This document shows, one piece after another, positions 35,485-48,106 of a stretch of 64,000 nucleotides of DNA. The translations under genes and the position numbers were made by a program. This stretch comes from Sipunculus nudus. Its lineage: Eukaryota; Annelida; Sipuncula; Golfingiida; Sipunculidae. Under the pieces are notes generated by a model that was given only the letters and a program-made list of their open reading frames with translations, had not been told where the DNA came from and did not search any database. Location of the stretch: contig CM049317.1 in NCBI GenBank assembly GCA_026874595.1, positions 42,370,401 through 42,434,400 on the forward strand, written 5' to 3'. Positions within the stretch are counted from its first letter, which is position 1, and each line of letters begins with the position of its first letter.

Positions 35485-37045
35485 AATTGAAAAAAATACA
35501 GATGGCGCCACCAGACTGCAGAAACTGATGAAACACCCCATGATCAATATCAATGCTAAGAATCATGGTGATCAATGCATTAGTTGTTCAGATACTTGAG
35601 CTTTTGTATCAAATTTTTCATTATTCTGGGGGGTACTTCTGAGCCCAATAGCTCGAAGAATATGGGTAACAGAGACCTAATTTGAGGTTTCCAAGGAAAC
35701 TTTTTATGGGCTTCTCTGCATGTCAAGACAAAGAATTCTAGGTCTAGGCATTACGATTTGTGCCCTGTAAAATTCGTAAAAATCGAAAAAATACCAGTGG
35801 CGCCATCAGACTGCAGAAACTGATGAAACATTCCAAGATCAATATCTGTGCAAAGAATTATGGTGATCATTGCAATAGTTTTTCAGATACTGGAGCTTTT
35901 GTATCAAATTTTCCATCATTCTGGGGGGTACTTGGGAGCCCCATAGCTCGAAGAAAATGGGTAACAGAGACCTTTTTCTAAGTTTCTAAGGAGACTTTTA
36001 ATGGGCCTCCCTGCATGTTAAGAGAGAAGATTCTAGGTCCAGGCGTTACGATTTGTGCCCTGTTAACAGATGACCCCATCTTAAGATCTCATAAATAGAG
36101 AAAATAATTCGTAAAAATAAAAAAAATACAGGTGGCGCCACCAGACTGCAGAAACTGATGAAACATCCCATGATCAATATCCATACAAAGAATCATGGTG
36201 ATCAATGCAATAGTTGTTCAGATATTTGAGCTTTTGTATCAAATTTTCCATTATTCTGGGGGGTACTTCTGAGCCCCATAGCTCAGAAGTTATGGGTAAC
36301 AGAGACCTAGTTTCAGGTTTCCAAGGAGACTTTTCATGGGCCTCCCTGCATGTCAAGAGAGACGATTCTAGGTCCAGTCATTAGGATTTGTGCCCTGTTA
36401 ACCGATGACCGCATCTTTTAATGTCTCAAAAATAGAGAAAAAAACACGTAAAAATCGAAAAAATACAGGTGGCACCACCAGTCTGCAGAAACTGATGAAA
36501 CACCCCATGATCAAAATCAATGCAAAGAATCATGGTGATCAATGCAATAGTTGATCAGTTACTTGAACTTTTGTATCAAATTTTCCATTATTCTGGGGGG
36601 TACTTCGGAGCCCCATAGCTCAGAGGTTATGGGTAACAGAGACCTAATTTCAGGTTTCCAAGGAGACTTTTTATGGGCCTCTCTGCATGTCAAGAGAGAA
36701 AAATTCTAGGTCCAGTCGTTACGATTTGTGCCCTGTTAACAGATGACTGCATCTTCACAGGTTTCAAAAATAGAGAAAAAAATTCGTAAAAATTGAAAAA
36801 ATACAGGTGGCGCCACCAGTCTGCAGAACTGATGAAACACTCCATGATCAATATCCATGCAAAAAATCATGACCATCAGTAATGTAGTTAATGAGATCTT
36901 GATGTTTTTGTATGAAATTTTTGACTATTCTGGGGGGTACTTCGGGGCCCCATAGCTCGAAGGATATGGGTAACAGAGACCTAATTTCTGGTTTCCATGG
37001 ACATTTTTTCATTGACCTCTCAATGTCTCAAGAATGAAGATTCTA
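35485..37045 (+). repeat. 336-bp tandem repeat, third block
   Basis: About 4.5 further units directly after the 3' stem-loop at 35482, in the same orientation. The block ends at GATTCTAGGTCCATG, where it joins a fragment of the 670-bp core (37046-37180). Confidence 0.85.
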
Positions 37046-37180
37046 GGTCCATGTACAATGTATATTATTTTGATGCCCACTATGTCTACATATAACACAA
37101 TATTGACTTAATTTTTGGCATGTACATAGGAATATATGGACGAATATTTATACAAAATATTAAAGTATGAATATATCTGA
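37046..37180 (+). repeat. Fragment of the 670-bp core
   Basis: Matches 19500-19610 (GATGCCCA..., TGGCATGTACATAGG). A GA-rich low-complexity tract follows. Confidence 0.6.
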
Positions 37181-37272
37181 TTAATCTTGTTCTTGTTTAC
37201 GGAGGCTGACATTTGGATGGGGCTCAGAGAAGGGAACAGTGAGGGCAGCTATGAGGTAGATGTAGAGAGAAA

Positions 37273-37274
<2 letters not shown>

Positions 37275-37328
<54 letters not shown>
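37275..37328. repeat. (GA)n microsatellite
   Basis: More than 20 GA dinucleotides. Confidence 0.95.
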
Positions 37329-37608
37329 CAGATAAAGGGGATGGAGCATTCAACAGTACTTAAACACCTGGAAGGTTAAAATCTAAAATATTATAAAAAG
37401 CAGATAAAGTCTGATCGGAAAAGGTAATCTTGGCCATGGTTGGTTGATATGATTGAAGAAATTGTTGCAAATAATATTTTGAGATCTGACCATGTGTTTT
37501 CATTGGTTACCTTTTTGATAAGCTGTTGACAGTTCAACAGTTTACAGATTTGTTCAATGAGATCCAATTATTTTAATAAACCTATTTTCTATTTTATCAT
37601 ATGTATAC

Positions 37609-38101
37609 TAGTGGTGGGAGTCGGTTCCTTTTTCATAATCGATCATCGGTTTCAGCAAACTGATCGATGATCGATTATTAATCGGTTCAGACAAATATAA
37701 AGAAATATACAGTCCTCTGTGAAAATGTACTTCTTTACCCAGCCCGCATGTCTTAGTAATTCTACCTTAGTTATAGAAGTTTTTGCATTTTTTTTATATT
37801 TTCCTATTATAACTAAGAAATGTTATTCAAAGTTTCATTTTAATAAATTATAATAATCAAGATTTTAACTACAATTCAAGACATCTACTTGCTGACCCCA
37901 ATGAATACTCACGCGTATTATTTTTAAATTCACCAACAGCAAGGATTTTCATTTGATAGAATTATGACAACTGCCCACATGCATACATAGGCCTATATCA
38001 TGATTATGATGTAATCCATAGTTGCCTTTGGTAATCGAGCGCTTGAAAATTGCAGCAAAGTGACTGACTTTCGATAAAACTCGATGATCGGCCCACTATT
38101 A
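37609..38101. mobile_element. hAT-type MITE
   Basis: A 493-bp element with ends TAGTGGTGGG and CCCACTATTA (8 of 10 as inverted repeat). It is flanked by a perfect 8-bp direct repeat ATGTATAC (37601-37608 and 38102-38109), the duplication size of hAT transposons. Inside the left end are 14-bp inverted arms ATAATCGATCATCG / CGATGATCGATTAT (37635-37648, 37665-37678). No transposase frame, so it is non-autonomous. Confidence 0.88.
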
Positions 38102-38109
38102 ATGTATAC

Positions 38110-38375
38110 AGTAGCCATAAAGTCCCCACTAAACAGGTGGAAGGATTAACGGGGGAGGGGGTAATGATGGGAGTTAAAACCTCTCACTCTTTCCGTATAT
38201 ATTATCTTTAATTATTAAATTTTATGGAGAAGCAATAGAACTATTGTTCACAGTGCCAAAGAGCAAGGACTCTATGGGATGGGGGAAGGGGATGGTGGGA
38301 GTTACAGCACCCTTGCATATTCATACAGGATATTAAAATGAATTCAAGTGCTCACAGAGAAAAATGTTTATTCAT
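38110..38375. other. No gene seen
   Basis: Short spacer with GGGGGAGGGGG-type G-rich pieces between the MITE and the next P element. Confidence 0.5.
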
Positions 38376-38539
38376 AACTAGACATTTCTTGGCACCACAG
38401 GTGCCAGAGTATCCCCAGACATAGTAGGCCCCCACCCCCTTTATAAATAGACCCCCATTTTTAGCAGCATATACTGACACTTGGCATATTCATTGTTTCT
38501 TCCATCTAACAATCCACAATCTTGTTAAAGATGTTGGTC

Positions 38540-40950
38540 CTGTGACCTTGATCTTTTTAAAGATGTGTCCTGTGACCTTGACCTCTCTTGGCAGGTGAAC
38601 TATATGTGCAAGATGAAAGATCTGAGATGAAATGTTTGGCTGAAAATGCATCCACATCTTTTTTTAAGGTGTGTCCTGTGACCTTGACCTTTGACCTCAT
38701 GACCCCAAAATCAAATCTGGTCTTGCTTTTCCAATGGGACATATGCAAGTTAAGTTTGAAATCTATACATCAATAAAGCAGGAATTATCACCCAGAAACT
38801 AATTTTTGGACAGATGGCTCCTGTGACCTTCACCTTTGACCTTGTGACCTCAAAATTGATAGTGTTCTTCCTCTCTTGGAAGGAGAACTATATGTGCAAG
38901 ATGAAAGATCTGAGATGAAATGTCTGGATGAACATGCATCCACATCTTTTTAAAGATGTGTCCTGTGACCTTGACCTTTGACCTCATCACCCTAAAATCA
39001 ATTTGGGTCTTGCTTTTTCAATGGGACATATACAAGTCAAGTTTGAAATCCATACATCAATAAAAGCAGGAACTATCATCCAGAAACTAATTTTTGGACA
39101 GATGGCTCCTGTGACCTTCACCTTTGACCTTGTGACCTCAAAATTGATAGGGTTCTTCCTCTCTTGGCAGGTGAACTATATGTGCAAGATGAAAGATCTG
39201 AGATGAAATGTTTGGATGAAAATGCATCCACATCTTTTTAAAGGTGTGTCCTGTGACCTTGACCTTTGACCTCATAACCTCAAAATCAATTTGGGTCTTG
39301 CTTTCCAATGGGACATATACAAGTCAAGTTTGAAATCTATACATCAGTAAAAGCAGGAATTATCATCCAGAAACTAAATTTTGGACTGATGGCTCCTGTG
39401 ACCTTCACCTTTGAACTCACAATTGATAGGGGTCTTCTACTCTTGGCAGGTGAACTATATGTGCAAGATGAAAGATCTGAGATGAATTGTTTGGCTGAAA
39501 ATGCATCCACAATCTTTTTAAAAAGGTTTCCTGTGACCTTGACCTTTGACCTCATGACCCCAAAATCAATTCAGGTCTTGCTTTTCCAAAGGGTCAAATA
39601 CAAGTCGAGTTTGAAATCCATACATCAATAAAAGAAGGAATTATCATCCAGAAACTAATTTTTGGACAGATGGCTCCTGTGACCTTCACCTTTGACATTG
39701 TGACCTCAAAATTGATAGGGTTCTTCCTCTCTTGGCAGGTGAACTATATGTGCAAGATGAAAGATCTGAGATGAAATGTTTGGCTGAAAATGCATCCACA
39801 TCTTTTTAAAGGTGTGTCCTGTGACCTTGACCTTTGACCTCATAACCTCAAAATCAATTTGGGTCTTGCTTTTCCAATGGGACATATACAAGTCAAGTTT
39901 GAAATCCATACATCAATAAAAGCAGGAATTATCATCCAGAAACTAATTTTTGGACAGATGGCTCCTGTGACCTTCACCTTTGACCTTGTGACCTCAAAAT
40001 TGATAGGGTTCTTCCTCTCTTGGCAGGTGAACTATATGTGCAAGATGAAAGATCTGAGATGAAATGTTTGGCTGAAAATGCATCCACATCTTTTTAAAGG
40101 TGTGTCCTGTGACCTTGACCTTTGACCTCATAACCTCAAAATCAATTTGGGTCTTGCTTTTCCAATGGGACATATACAAGTCAAGTTTGAAATCCATACA
40201 TCAATAAAAGCAGGAATTATCATCCAGAAACTAATTTTTGGACAGATGGCTCCTGTGACCTTCACCTTTGACCTTGTGACCTCAAAATTGATAGGGTTCT
40301 TCCTCTCTTGGCAGGTGAACTATATGTGCAAGATGAAAGATCTGAGGTGAAATGTTTGGCTGAAAATGCATCCACATCTTTTTAAAGATGTGTCCTGTGA
40401 CCTTGACCTTTGACCTCATAACCTCAAAATCAATTTGAGTCTTGCTTTTCCAATGGGACATATACAAGTCAAGTTTGAAATCCATACATCAATAAAAGAA
40501 GGAATTATCATCCAGAAACTAATTTTTGGACAGATGGCTCCTGTGACCTTCACCTTTGACCTTGTGACCTCAAAACTGATAGGGGTCTTTCTCTATTGGC
40601 AGATGACTCACATGTGCAAGATGAAAGGTCTGAGATGAAATGTTTGGCTGAAAATGCATCCACAATCTTTTTAAAGATGTGTCCTGTGACCTTGACCTTT
40701 GACCTCATGACCCCAAAATCAATTGGAGTCTTGCTTTTTCAATGGGACATATATAAGTCAAGTTTGAAATCAATACATCAATAAAAGCAGGAATTATCAT
40801 CCAGAAACTAATTTTTGGACAGATAGCTCCTGTGGCCTTGACCTTTGACCTTTTGACCCCAAAAGGTATATGGATCATCCACTACTGGCAAGTGAGCTAC
40901 ATATTCAAGATGGAAGACCTAAGATGAAAGTTTGGCTTAAAATGCATCCA
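38540..40950 (+). repeat. 288-bp tandem array with DR1 nuclear-receptor sites
   Basis: Units at exactly 288 bp (for example 39706, 39994 and 40282) are almost identical. Each has two clusters of half-sites. One reads, on the minus strand, AGGTCA-A-AGGTCA-AGGTCA. The other has AGGTCA-CA-AGGTCA-A-AGGTGA-AGGTCA. Open frames of 61-107 codons in both strands repeat with the unit and are not genes, although 288 is divisible by three. Confidence 0.88.
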
Positions 40951-41594
40951 CAGTATCTTTTAAAATGCCAGTCCAGTGACCTTGACCTTTGACCTCATGA
41001 CCCTAGAACCTATAGGGTTCTTACTTTAGTGGTGGGCCATACATAAGTCATGTTTGAAATCCATATGGCTATCAACACTGGAGATATCATAAGAGGTATG
41101 TGATTTTCACCATATATGGCAATATTCAAGGTCAAGGCCACTATCATAGGAAAGGTCATGACCCCAATTTAAATAAACATCATCCCATAACCCATACCTA
41201 TGTATATGCATAATATAAAAGAAATCTGTCCATTAGTTTTTGATTTATAATGCTCACAGTACTGTAAGGTGGCAATTTAAGGGGTATTAAACGGCACAAA
41301 AACAAGTAAAGAATAATAGGTGGCGCCACCAGTTTCTGGAACATGACAACCCTATCCATGATCTTCCATCAACTTGATTTTGGGATAAATCCATGCAAGA
41401 TTTCTTGAGATATTAAAGAATTTGTGTGATTTTCCCCAAAATTGGACCTATTCAAGGTCAAGGACACTCTCCTAGTGAAGGTCATGACCTCATTTTAAAT
41501 AGGCGTCGTCCTCTCACCCATATTTATACATATACCAAGTTTGGTAAAGTTCCGTGAAATATTTTTTGGGTTATCGTGCCAACAAGATTTATAT

Positions 41595-41617
41595 GCGGCG
41601 GCGGCGGCGGCGGCGGG
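41595..41617. repeat. (GCG)n microsatellite
   Basis: Seven trinucleotide copies preceding the P-family 3' stem-loop. Confidence 0.95.
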
Positions 41618-41663
41618 ACCGGTATGAAAACATAGTATCCCCCGACTTTGTCTGGGGATACAA

Positions 41664-42048
41664 TTATTAAATATTTAAGCAGGCAGAAAGGTGCAGAAAC
41701 AAAGCCAATCATTTTTATTCCCATTCTACTGAGCCAGGAAAAATTAACAATATTTGCCTTTATTACTTTATTTCAATACATCATTTTTTTCCAGGTTTAA
41801 AAATTAAACTACACATTTACAGTATAATATATATATATATGAATATTTCAATTGATTCACATTTCTAAATTGCTTCAACGTTCATAGCTAATTAATCTGG
41901 TTTATAGTACCTGTCAACAGAATGGGGTGCAGGGAGAATGGGAGGCTTAGGGGTGAGAGAGAATGGGAGCAAAAGAAAGAGAGAGAGAAAGAGTGAGAGA
42001 GAGAGAGCAAGAGAGTGAGCTAGACTGTCATGGAGAGAGAGAGAGAGC

Positions 42049-42091
<43 letters not shown>

Positions 42092-42420
42092 CCAGAGAAA
42101 GAGGGAGAGGCTCTCTGGTAATTACTGCCTGACCCAGCCTGACCCAGACAATCACATAGGCAGTGGCTAGGTCAGAAGTTGAACCAGTTATGTAATACTG
42201 CCCAAGCACACATTTCACTGACTAGATGAAAACAATCAAGGCATGGTGCTTGAAAACTTGAATGACATCTACAGTTTTTGATCAACTGGCTTCAAATTTC
42301 AGATTTTAACAGATGAAATGCTTATGTGTACATGCTGTGAAAATTAAATCCACAGCACTAACACTAGTAACAGGAAATAAATGTCCACTGTAAGTCATGT
42401 TAATTATCATGCATGCTTTT
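41664..42420. other. AT-rich DNA with GA-rich tract
   Basis: Contains (AT)n at 41828-41840 and an impure (GA)n tract at 41960-42112. The 108-codon minus-strand frame here reads mostly Leu-Ser because of the GA repeat and is spurious. A short core-repeat fragment begins near 42240. Confidence 0.7.
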
Positions 42421-45300
42421 TACAAAGGAGTTAACTGTTATTGAATAATTTCAGGTTGCCCATAGCCAAAAGTACCACTAGCACAAATGATATGAGAGTT
42501 AAACTATTCATTAAAAATTAATTGGAATTATTGAGCAAAATATAATTTTAATTAAAAAATATTAACAGTAACATCTGTAAAGATTTCTTTAAATAATATA
42601 ATTGAAATAAATGATTAAAATAAAATTATAAAATATATTCATGAATGCATTAATGAATACATTTTGAAAGTATTTGCACTCAAATTCTTTCTTTTTACTT
42701 GTCTTAGTATTTGTATTAATTTACATTATTGAACTATTGAATTTTTTTAAAATCATATTTGAACACAATTATTAAGTATTCACTCAAGGTCTCATATTTA
42801 TTCAGTTTCAGTCGAACGAAACTGTTGAGAATCCAGAATATACAAATTTCACAAATTTAAATAATGACTATAACTACCTGGTTTTATGGCTTTAATTTAT
42901 AAAAAAAATATTATATTCACTTTTCAATACTTTCACATCACTGTCAAGACACTAATGACAATAATTAACATCATAATGAGAACTTGTCTTTAAGACCTGA
43001 TTTTTTATCAGATTTTAAAAATTTTATTTTTTTTTAATTTGTATCAGAAAAAAAAAAATCTCTACTACGAGACTAATACATGTGTAAAAAATAACCCAAG
43101 GATCAAAACAAACCAATATATTATACAAGGAGCAAACTGGAGTTGGGAATGTTTAATTTTATTAACTGAAATAAAGTTATCAGAAATATAAATTTTGATT
43201 ATTTACCCAGTATCATGTAACAGCTGATACAACCATGAGTCTGAATGTTATTATTCAAACATATTGACATCTTTAATGAGCACTTGTCTGAGTAATTTTT
43301 TAAAATTTTTTGACATATTTCATTTTTTTAAATTTTGTAATAAAAAAACCCAACAAATTAAACACCTGGAAAAGACCTGGAAATTTAGAATATTTAATAT
43401 GAACAAATGCATCCTTGTCAATCATTAATGCTTCACATAATCCCTTATAGTAAACAACAATTTTATTTAATAATTTATTTTTCATTTTTATGATTGAAAT
43501 TAAAAAATACCCAATGGTGACTGCATGGTGTCATTTAAAATATATTTTCAGCAATCCATGAAAGATCCATAAAACAGTAATTGCAAGGTCCCTGTTACTC
43601 ATTAACCATAGAATTCCTTTTCCATTTATTTTTCTTAAAGTTGTTAATGTAAACCAATAATTTTTTTTAATTATTGTTTATTGTTATGTTTTTGACCAAA
43701 CAATTACAAGAGGAGGGGGGTTGAATAGCTATATCCAGCTGAGGCCACCCAAGAGCTGGCTCTCTGCAGTATATGCCTCGCTTCAAGCATGAAAGGTCAA
43801 TATGGGGACATATAGAGGGGCTTCAGTACAGCCTAGGTGGGACATGGTCTCATAAAAAATGTAATAAAAGCTACAGTTTTGGTCAATTCCTTTCAAATTT
43901 AAGAATTTAGAAGCTGAAATCCTTACGTGAGCATGATCTGAAAATTAAACCGACAGTACTTACAGGGAAAAACATGCCATGCCCAAATTTGGGCAAAATT
44001 TTAGGTACTGATTTCATATTTATGCAAATAACTTATAAAATTTGAAAAATTCAAATCTAATTTTGGTATACAATTGAATCTTGATTTAATGGAGTTATAT
44101 CCCTGAAAAGAAGTCTCTAGCTTCAGCCATTCTTATGTTAAGTGAGTTAATAAATTTCCTTATTTTTTATGAGGTGCATTATGTTCCGGCCCATAACTTC
44201 AACAAATTACGCAATACTGACCTAATTTTTGGTATGTACATAGAAAATGTATGGAAGAATATGCATATTCACGATGATCAAAATCAGATCAGTGGTTTTG
44301 ATATTAGGCAGTCTTATAGTGTAACAATGGTCTCGAAGGAACGAAGTCTTAATGACCTAATTTTGGTATGGTAGGAGATTTTGAGACATCTAACTGTATG
44401 CCAAATTTCGGATTCGTAGGTATAACGGTTTCAAACGTGCAAATTTAACGGAGGACAGACGGCCGACGGACAAAGGACCACGACTATAGCTCCGATGACT
44501 TATAGTCAGCTGAGCTAAAAACAGATCAGTGGTTTCGATATTAGGCAGCCTTGAAGTGTAACAATGGCTTTTTTATGGAAAGCGGAGGTTTTTCCTTAAT
44601 ATCTCGAAGGAACAAGGTCCTAGTGACCCAATTTTCGGTATGCTAGGAGATTTTGGGGACATCTAACTTACAGTCAGCTGAGCTAAACCAGGTGCCATGC
44701 CTAAAGTTGGGCAAAATTTAAGGTACAGATTTTATATTTATGCAAATAACTTATAAAATTTGAAAAATTCAGATCTAAATTTCAGTATATAATTGAATCT
44801 TGATTAAATAAATTAAAATCCCTGACAAAAAAAGTCTCTAGCTTCAGCCATTCTAATGTTAATTGAGTAAATATATTTCCAGACTTTTTAAAACTGCATT
44901 ATATTTGGGCCCATAACTTCAAAAAAATATGCAATACTGGCCTAATTTTTCGTATGTTCATAGGAAATGTATGGAAGAATATGCATATTTACTATGATCA
45001 AATTCAGATCAGTGGTTTTGATATAAGGCAGTCTTAAAGTGTAACAATGGTTTTTTTTTTAGGAAAATGGAGATTTTTCCTTCATATCTCAAAGGAATAA
45101 AGTCCTAATGACCCAATTTTCCATGTGGGAGGAGATTTTGAGACATCTAACTGTATGCTGAATTTCAGATTTGTAGGTCCAACTGTTTCAAAACGTGCCA
45201 GTTAAATGGACAGACGGATGGACTGACAGACACACAGCTGACAAAGGACCATGACTATAGCTCAGATGACTAATAGTCAGCTTAGCTGAAAATGTAAAAA
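42421..45300 (+). mobile_element. Diverged family C core copies
   Basis: 42530-43930 is a decayed relative of the 4440-5460 region, and 43930-45290 holds two diverged 670-bp units. There are two complete 3' stem-loops (44487-44517 and 45258-45287) and one truncated (CAGTCAGCTGAGCTAAA, near 44665). It is older than the copies at 4187, 21822 and 56690. No gene. Confidence 0.65.
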
Positions 45301-46222
45301 TAAGAATCCATGGATCAGACTGGATGTTGTCACTGGATGTTATTCTGGTTCAGCCATTGCCTTCAACATTTATTAAAGATAGCACCACCAGTCTTGAATA
45401 CAAGATGGAGGTATCCAAGATCAATGGACAATTTCAGCCCAAACTGTCCATTAGTTTTAGACTAATAATGCTCACAGTACTGTCAAGTGGCAATGATGGG
45501 TAATTAAAAGGCCCAAAAACAAGAAAAGGACAGAAGGCCAGGTGGTGCCACCTGTCTTCCACAGAAGACAAAGCTATCCAAGATCTTCGGTCAATATGAT
45601 TTTTGGAACAATCCATGCATCCCTTATTGAGATATTTATGATTTTGTGTGATTTTCACCATTTATGGCAATATTCAAGGTCAAGGCCAGTCTCACAGGAA
45701 AGGTCATGACCACAATTAAAATATTAAAATGGATAGGGGTCTTCCTCAATCAGCAGGTGAACTATATTTGCATGATAAAAGGTCCGAGATAAAAAGTTTG
45801 GCTGAAAATGCATATTAATATCAATAGGAATCTTGTTTTATTGATGGGCCATATATAAGTCAAGTTTGAAAACCATATATCAATCTAAGCTTGAACTATC
45901 ATCCTGGTACCTAACTTTTGGAAAGATGGCTCCTGTGACCTTCATCTTTGACCTTGTGCCCTCAAAATGGATAGGGGTTTCCTCTATTGGCTGGTGAACT
46001 ATATGTGCAAGATAAAAGGTCTGAGATGAAAAGTTTAGCTGAAAATGCATCCACAATATTTTCAAAGATGATTTTCCAGTGACCTTGACCTTTGACCTCA
46101 TGATCTCAAAATAAATAGGAATCTTGTCTTATTGATGGGCCATATATAAGTCAAGTTTGAAAACCATATATCATTCCAAGCTAGAGTAATCATCAGGAAA
46201 AGAATTTTTGGACAGATGGCTC
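45301..46222 (+). repeat. Diverged family P core fragments
   Basis: Includes one GGTGGTGCCACC (about 45542), two diverged 288-bp-type units (45720-46210) and one perfect DR1 (near 46085). No termini. It ends at GACAGATGGCTCC, where a ~28-bp piece resembling the family K core (TTTTTTGCACAAATGTA) is joined. Confidence 0.65.
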
Positions 46223-46238
46223 CTTTTTTTTGCACAAA

Positions 46239-46388
46239 TGTAGCCCTTGTATGCAGTGCAAGCTCGTTGGGAAGCGCACCAAATCAGGTATGTACGTTGA
46301 GACCAAGTACAGGTGCATCTAGTGTGACCTCCCTCTGTGCAGGACTGACTGTTTTTTAAAGCATCACAACACATTAGGTAAGGTGTAA
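46239..46388 (+). pseudogene. piggyBac-like transposase C-terminal fragment
   Basis: One frame reads CxxCK-x2-GKRTKSG-x-YVETKYRC, then after two codons CDLPLC-x3-CF-x2-HH, and stops at TAA (46386-46388). This cysteine/histidine pattern is the zinc-binding tail at the C-terminus of piggyBac transposases and of their domesticated relatives. The catalytic DDD domain is missing. A premature TAG (46320-46322) lies between the two cysteine groups, where a glutamine or similar residue would be expected. The left boundary joins repeat DNA, so this is a broken remnant. No piggyBac terminal repeat or TTAA duplication was found. Confidence 0.62.
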
Positions 46389-48050
46389 TTTATATTTTGA
46401 TGTTGCATGTCATGTAACTGATTTATATATGTTATGTTTGTGCATTTCATAGATTTAAACTGTTTTTACACAGATTTAAACTTTTTACATATGTTAACTT
46501 ATATATTTGTATATAGTTATACAGTCACTTTACACTTTTTTCTGCATACACTTGTTTTTACAATCAGTACTGGTATACATTTTCACACATTATTAATAGT
46601 TTATAAGAGTATGCATACACAACCTTATTACAAGTCACTGATAATTATTTTTATAGATTGTCACTGAATGTTGTTTTGTATACTGTCAGTGTGTTTTACA
46701 CCTTATAATTCATATTTACATGTTTGTTTTATAAACAAGTCCATATGTTGTTTACAACATCAGTGCATATATTTACATGTTTATTATGCCAGATATTCAC
46801 TGTGTACCACTATGTACCAGTGTATCTGTTTGTCTACTTTTTTAAGTACAGTATGTCTTATTGTCACTTTATATAATTGATCCCTTCGTGTGTATTTTTA
46901 CAACATTTATTTGTATACCTGTTTCACAGACTATTATATATTTGTATATATGATTCTTTAAGAATTTGGATGTTGCTTTTTATATGCATACCTTATACAT
47001 CTGGTGTTCTTTAGGACTGTTTTATTGTACATTTTATCCATGGGTTATATTTTTATAATGCAGATTCACTTATGTGGTGTTTTCTATTTGTATGGTCTTT
47101 ATTTATAAGAGTAATTAGACCGTCCTATGTATTGTTAATTTGGCATGTGCATCCCCAGGTGAGTACAGTGTCCTGGCCCTCAGAGGTGAGTTCAGTTCAT
47201 TTTTAATTATCATGATTAGTATTGTGTATGGTATTTGTACATGTTGTGTATTTTAATATAAAATGTTTCCTTTATATATTAAGATGTTCAAATGTGTTAG
47301 ATAGCTTATTTGGGACCACTGCAAGGTTGTTTACCCAGGTGGCTTGCTCTCTCACGGCTTTGCAGTGTTAAGGGACAGGGTATCCTGTCACCTGGTGCTC
47401 GCCTTCAGTGGGACCAATTGTGCTTGATGGATTAAATATATACGTGACATTGTGTTTTTCTTACAATTTATTACATTTTTAAGGTAATCATTCTTAACAG
47501 TAAACTGGTAAACTAAATTTTGTAAAAGATAATTTGATCATATTTATTAACCCTCAATGTGATTGTAAGACAGTAATCTAACCAAGTTCTCATTTCTTTT
47601 CAGCGGCCCATTTCAGGGCCACCCAGACATTCATGTCTAAGCATTGGCAATCATAATCTAAAAGCAAGTCCACGCAGACAAATATACACATAAACAGAAA
47701 ACATTTTCATTGAAACAATATAAGTTGTTGAATATAATTTTTTTTATTATGGAAAGGCATAGAAGACCAGTATGAAATATTGTATTATTACCAAAAGCAC
47801 ATTTTAAAAAGACCTTTCTAGCTTTAAAAAAATATTCATTTTTCATTATTTTATATTCTTGTTCATGATGATTTCTTTACATTACTGTGCATTTTTTAAA
47901 TATGTAATAAATGATTGCTCTACTACCAGTGTTCTCATTGTTTCTTATCCCTGCGAGAAAGAATCCGTTCTAATGCATATGTGGCATGACGTGAGAGGAT
48001 TGTTCCAGAACCCCCCCCCCCCCCTCTCCATTTATCTCCCGAGGCCTTCA
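46389..48050. other. AT-rich DNA, no supported gene
   Basis: T-rich on the plus strand to about 47100. Frames at 46434-46880 are T-rich and lack domains. At 47157-47205 two strong 5' splice-site strings (CAGGTGAGTA, GAGGTGAGTT) stand 30 bases apart with no obvious exon. A C14 run is at 48011-48024. Confidence 0.45.
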
Positions 48051-48097
48051 AAATAAACACACCAGACCTTGCCACGTGAACCTTTTTGATGTTAAAG
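48051..48097 (+). repeat. Direct repeat flanking the P composite, left copy
   Basis: About 46 bp starting AATAAACAC and containing CACGTGAACCTT and GATGT. About 78% identical to 53386-53433, which lies just after the right end of the P composite. Confidence 0.6.
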
Positions 48098-48106
48098 CCT
48101 ATTCAA

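Larger units (their letters stand above)
38376..41663 (+). mobile_element. HINE family P, complete long copy
   Basis: The 5' end is AACTAG, with hairpin GGCACC-aca-GGTGCC (38391-38405) and GTATCCCCAGAC (38409-38420). The core is about eight units of 288 bp, then a different 3' core with GGTGGCGCCACC (41319-41330). It ends with (GCG)n (41595-41617) and stem-loop GTATCCCCCGAC-TTT-GTCTGGGGATAC (41635-41661). Confidence 0.9.

Noticed and set aside
38540-40950. A CRISPR array
   Set aside because: The repeats are 288 bp with no short direct repeat and variable spacer pattern, in a eukaryotic context without cas genes.
41892-42218. 108-codon Leu/Ser-rich frame on the minus strand
   Set aside because: Produced by the GA-rich low-complexity tract.
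46434-46880. Two consecutive hydrophobic frames as membrane proteins
   Set aside because: They lie in T-rich low-complexity DNA, which gives Phe/Leu/Ile-rich translations by composition.
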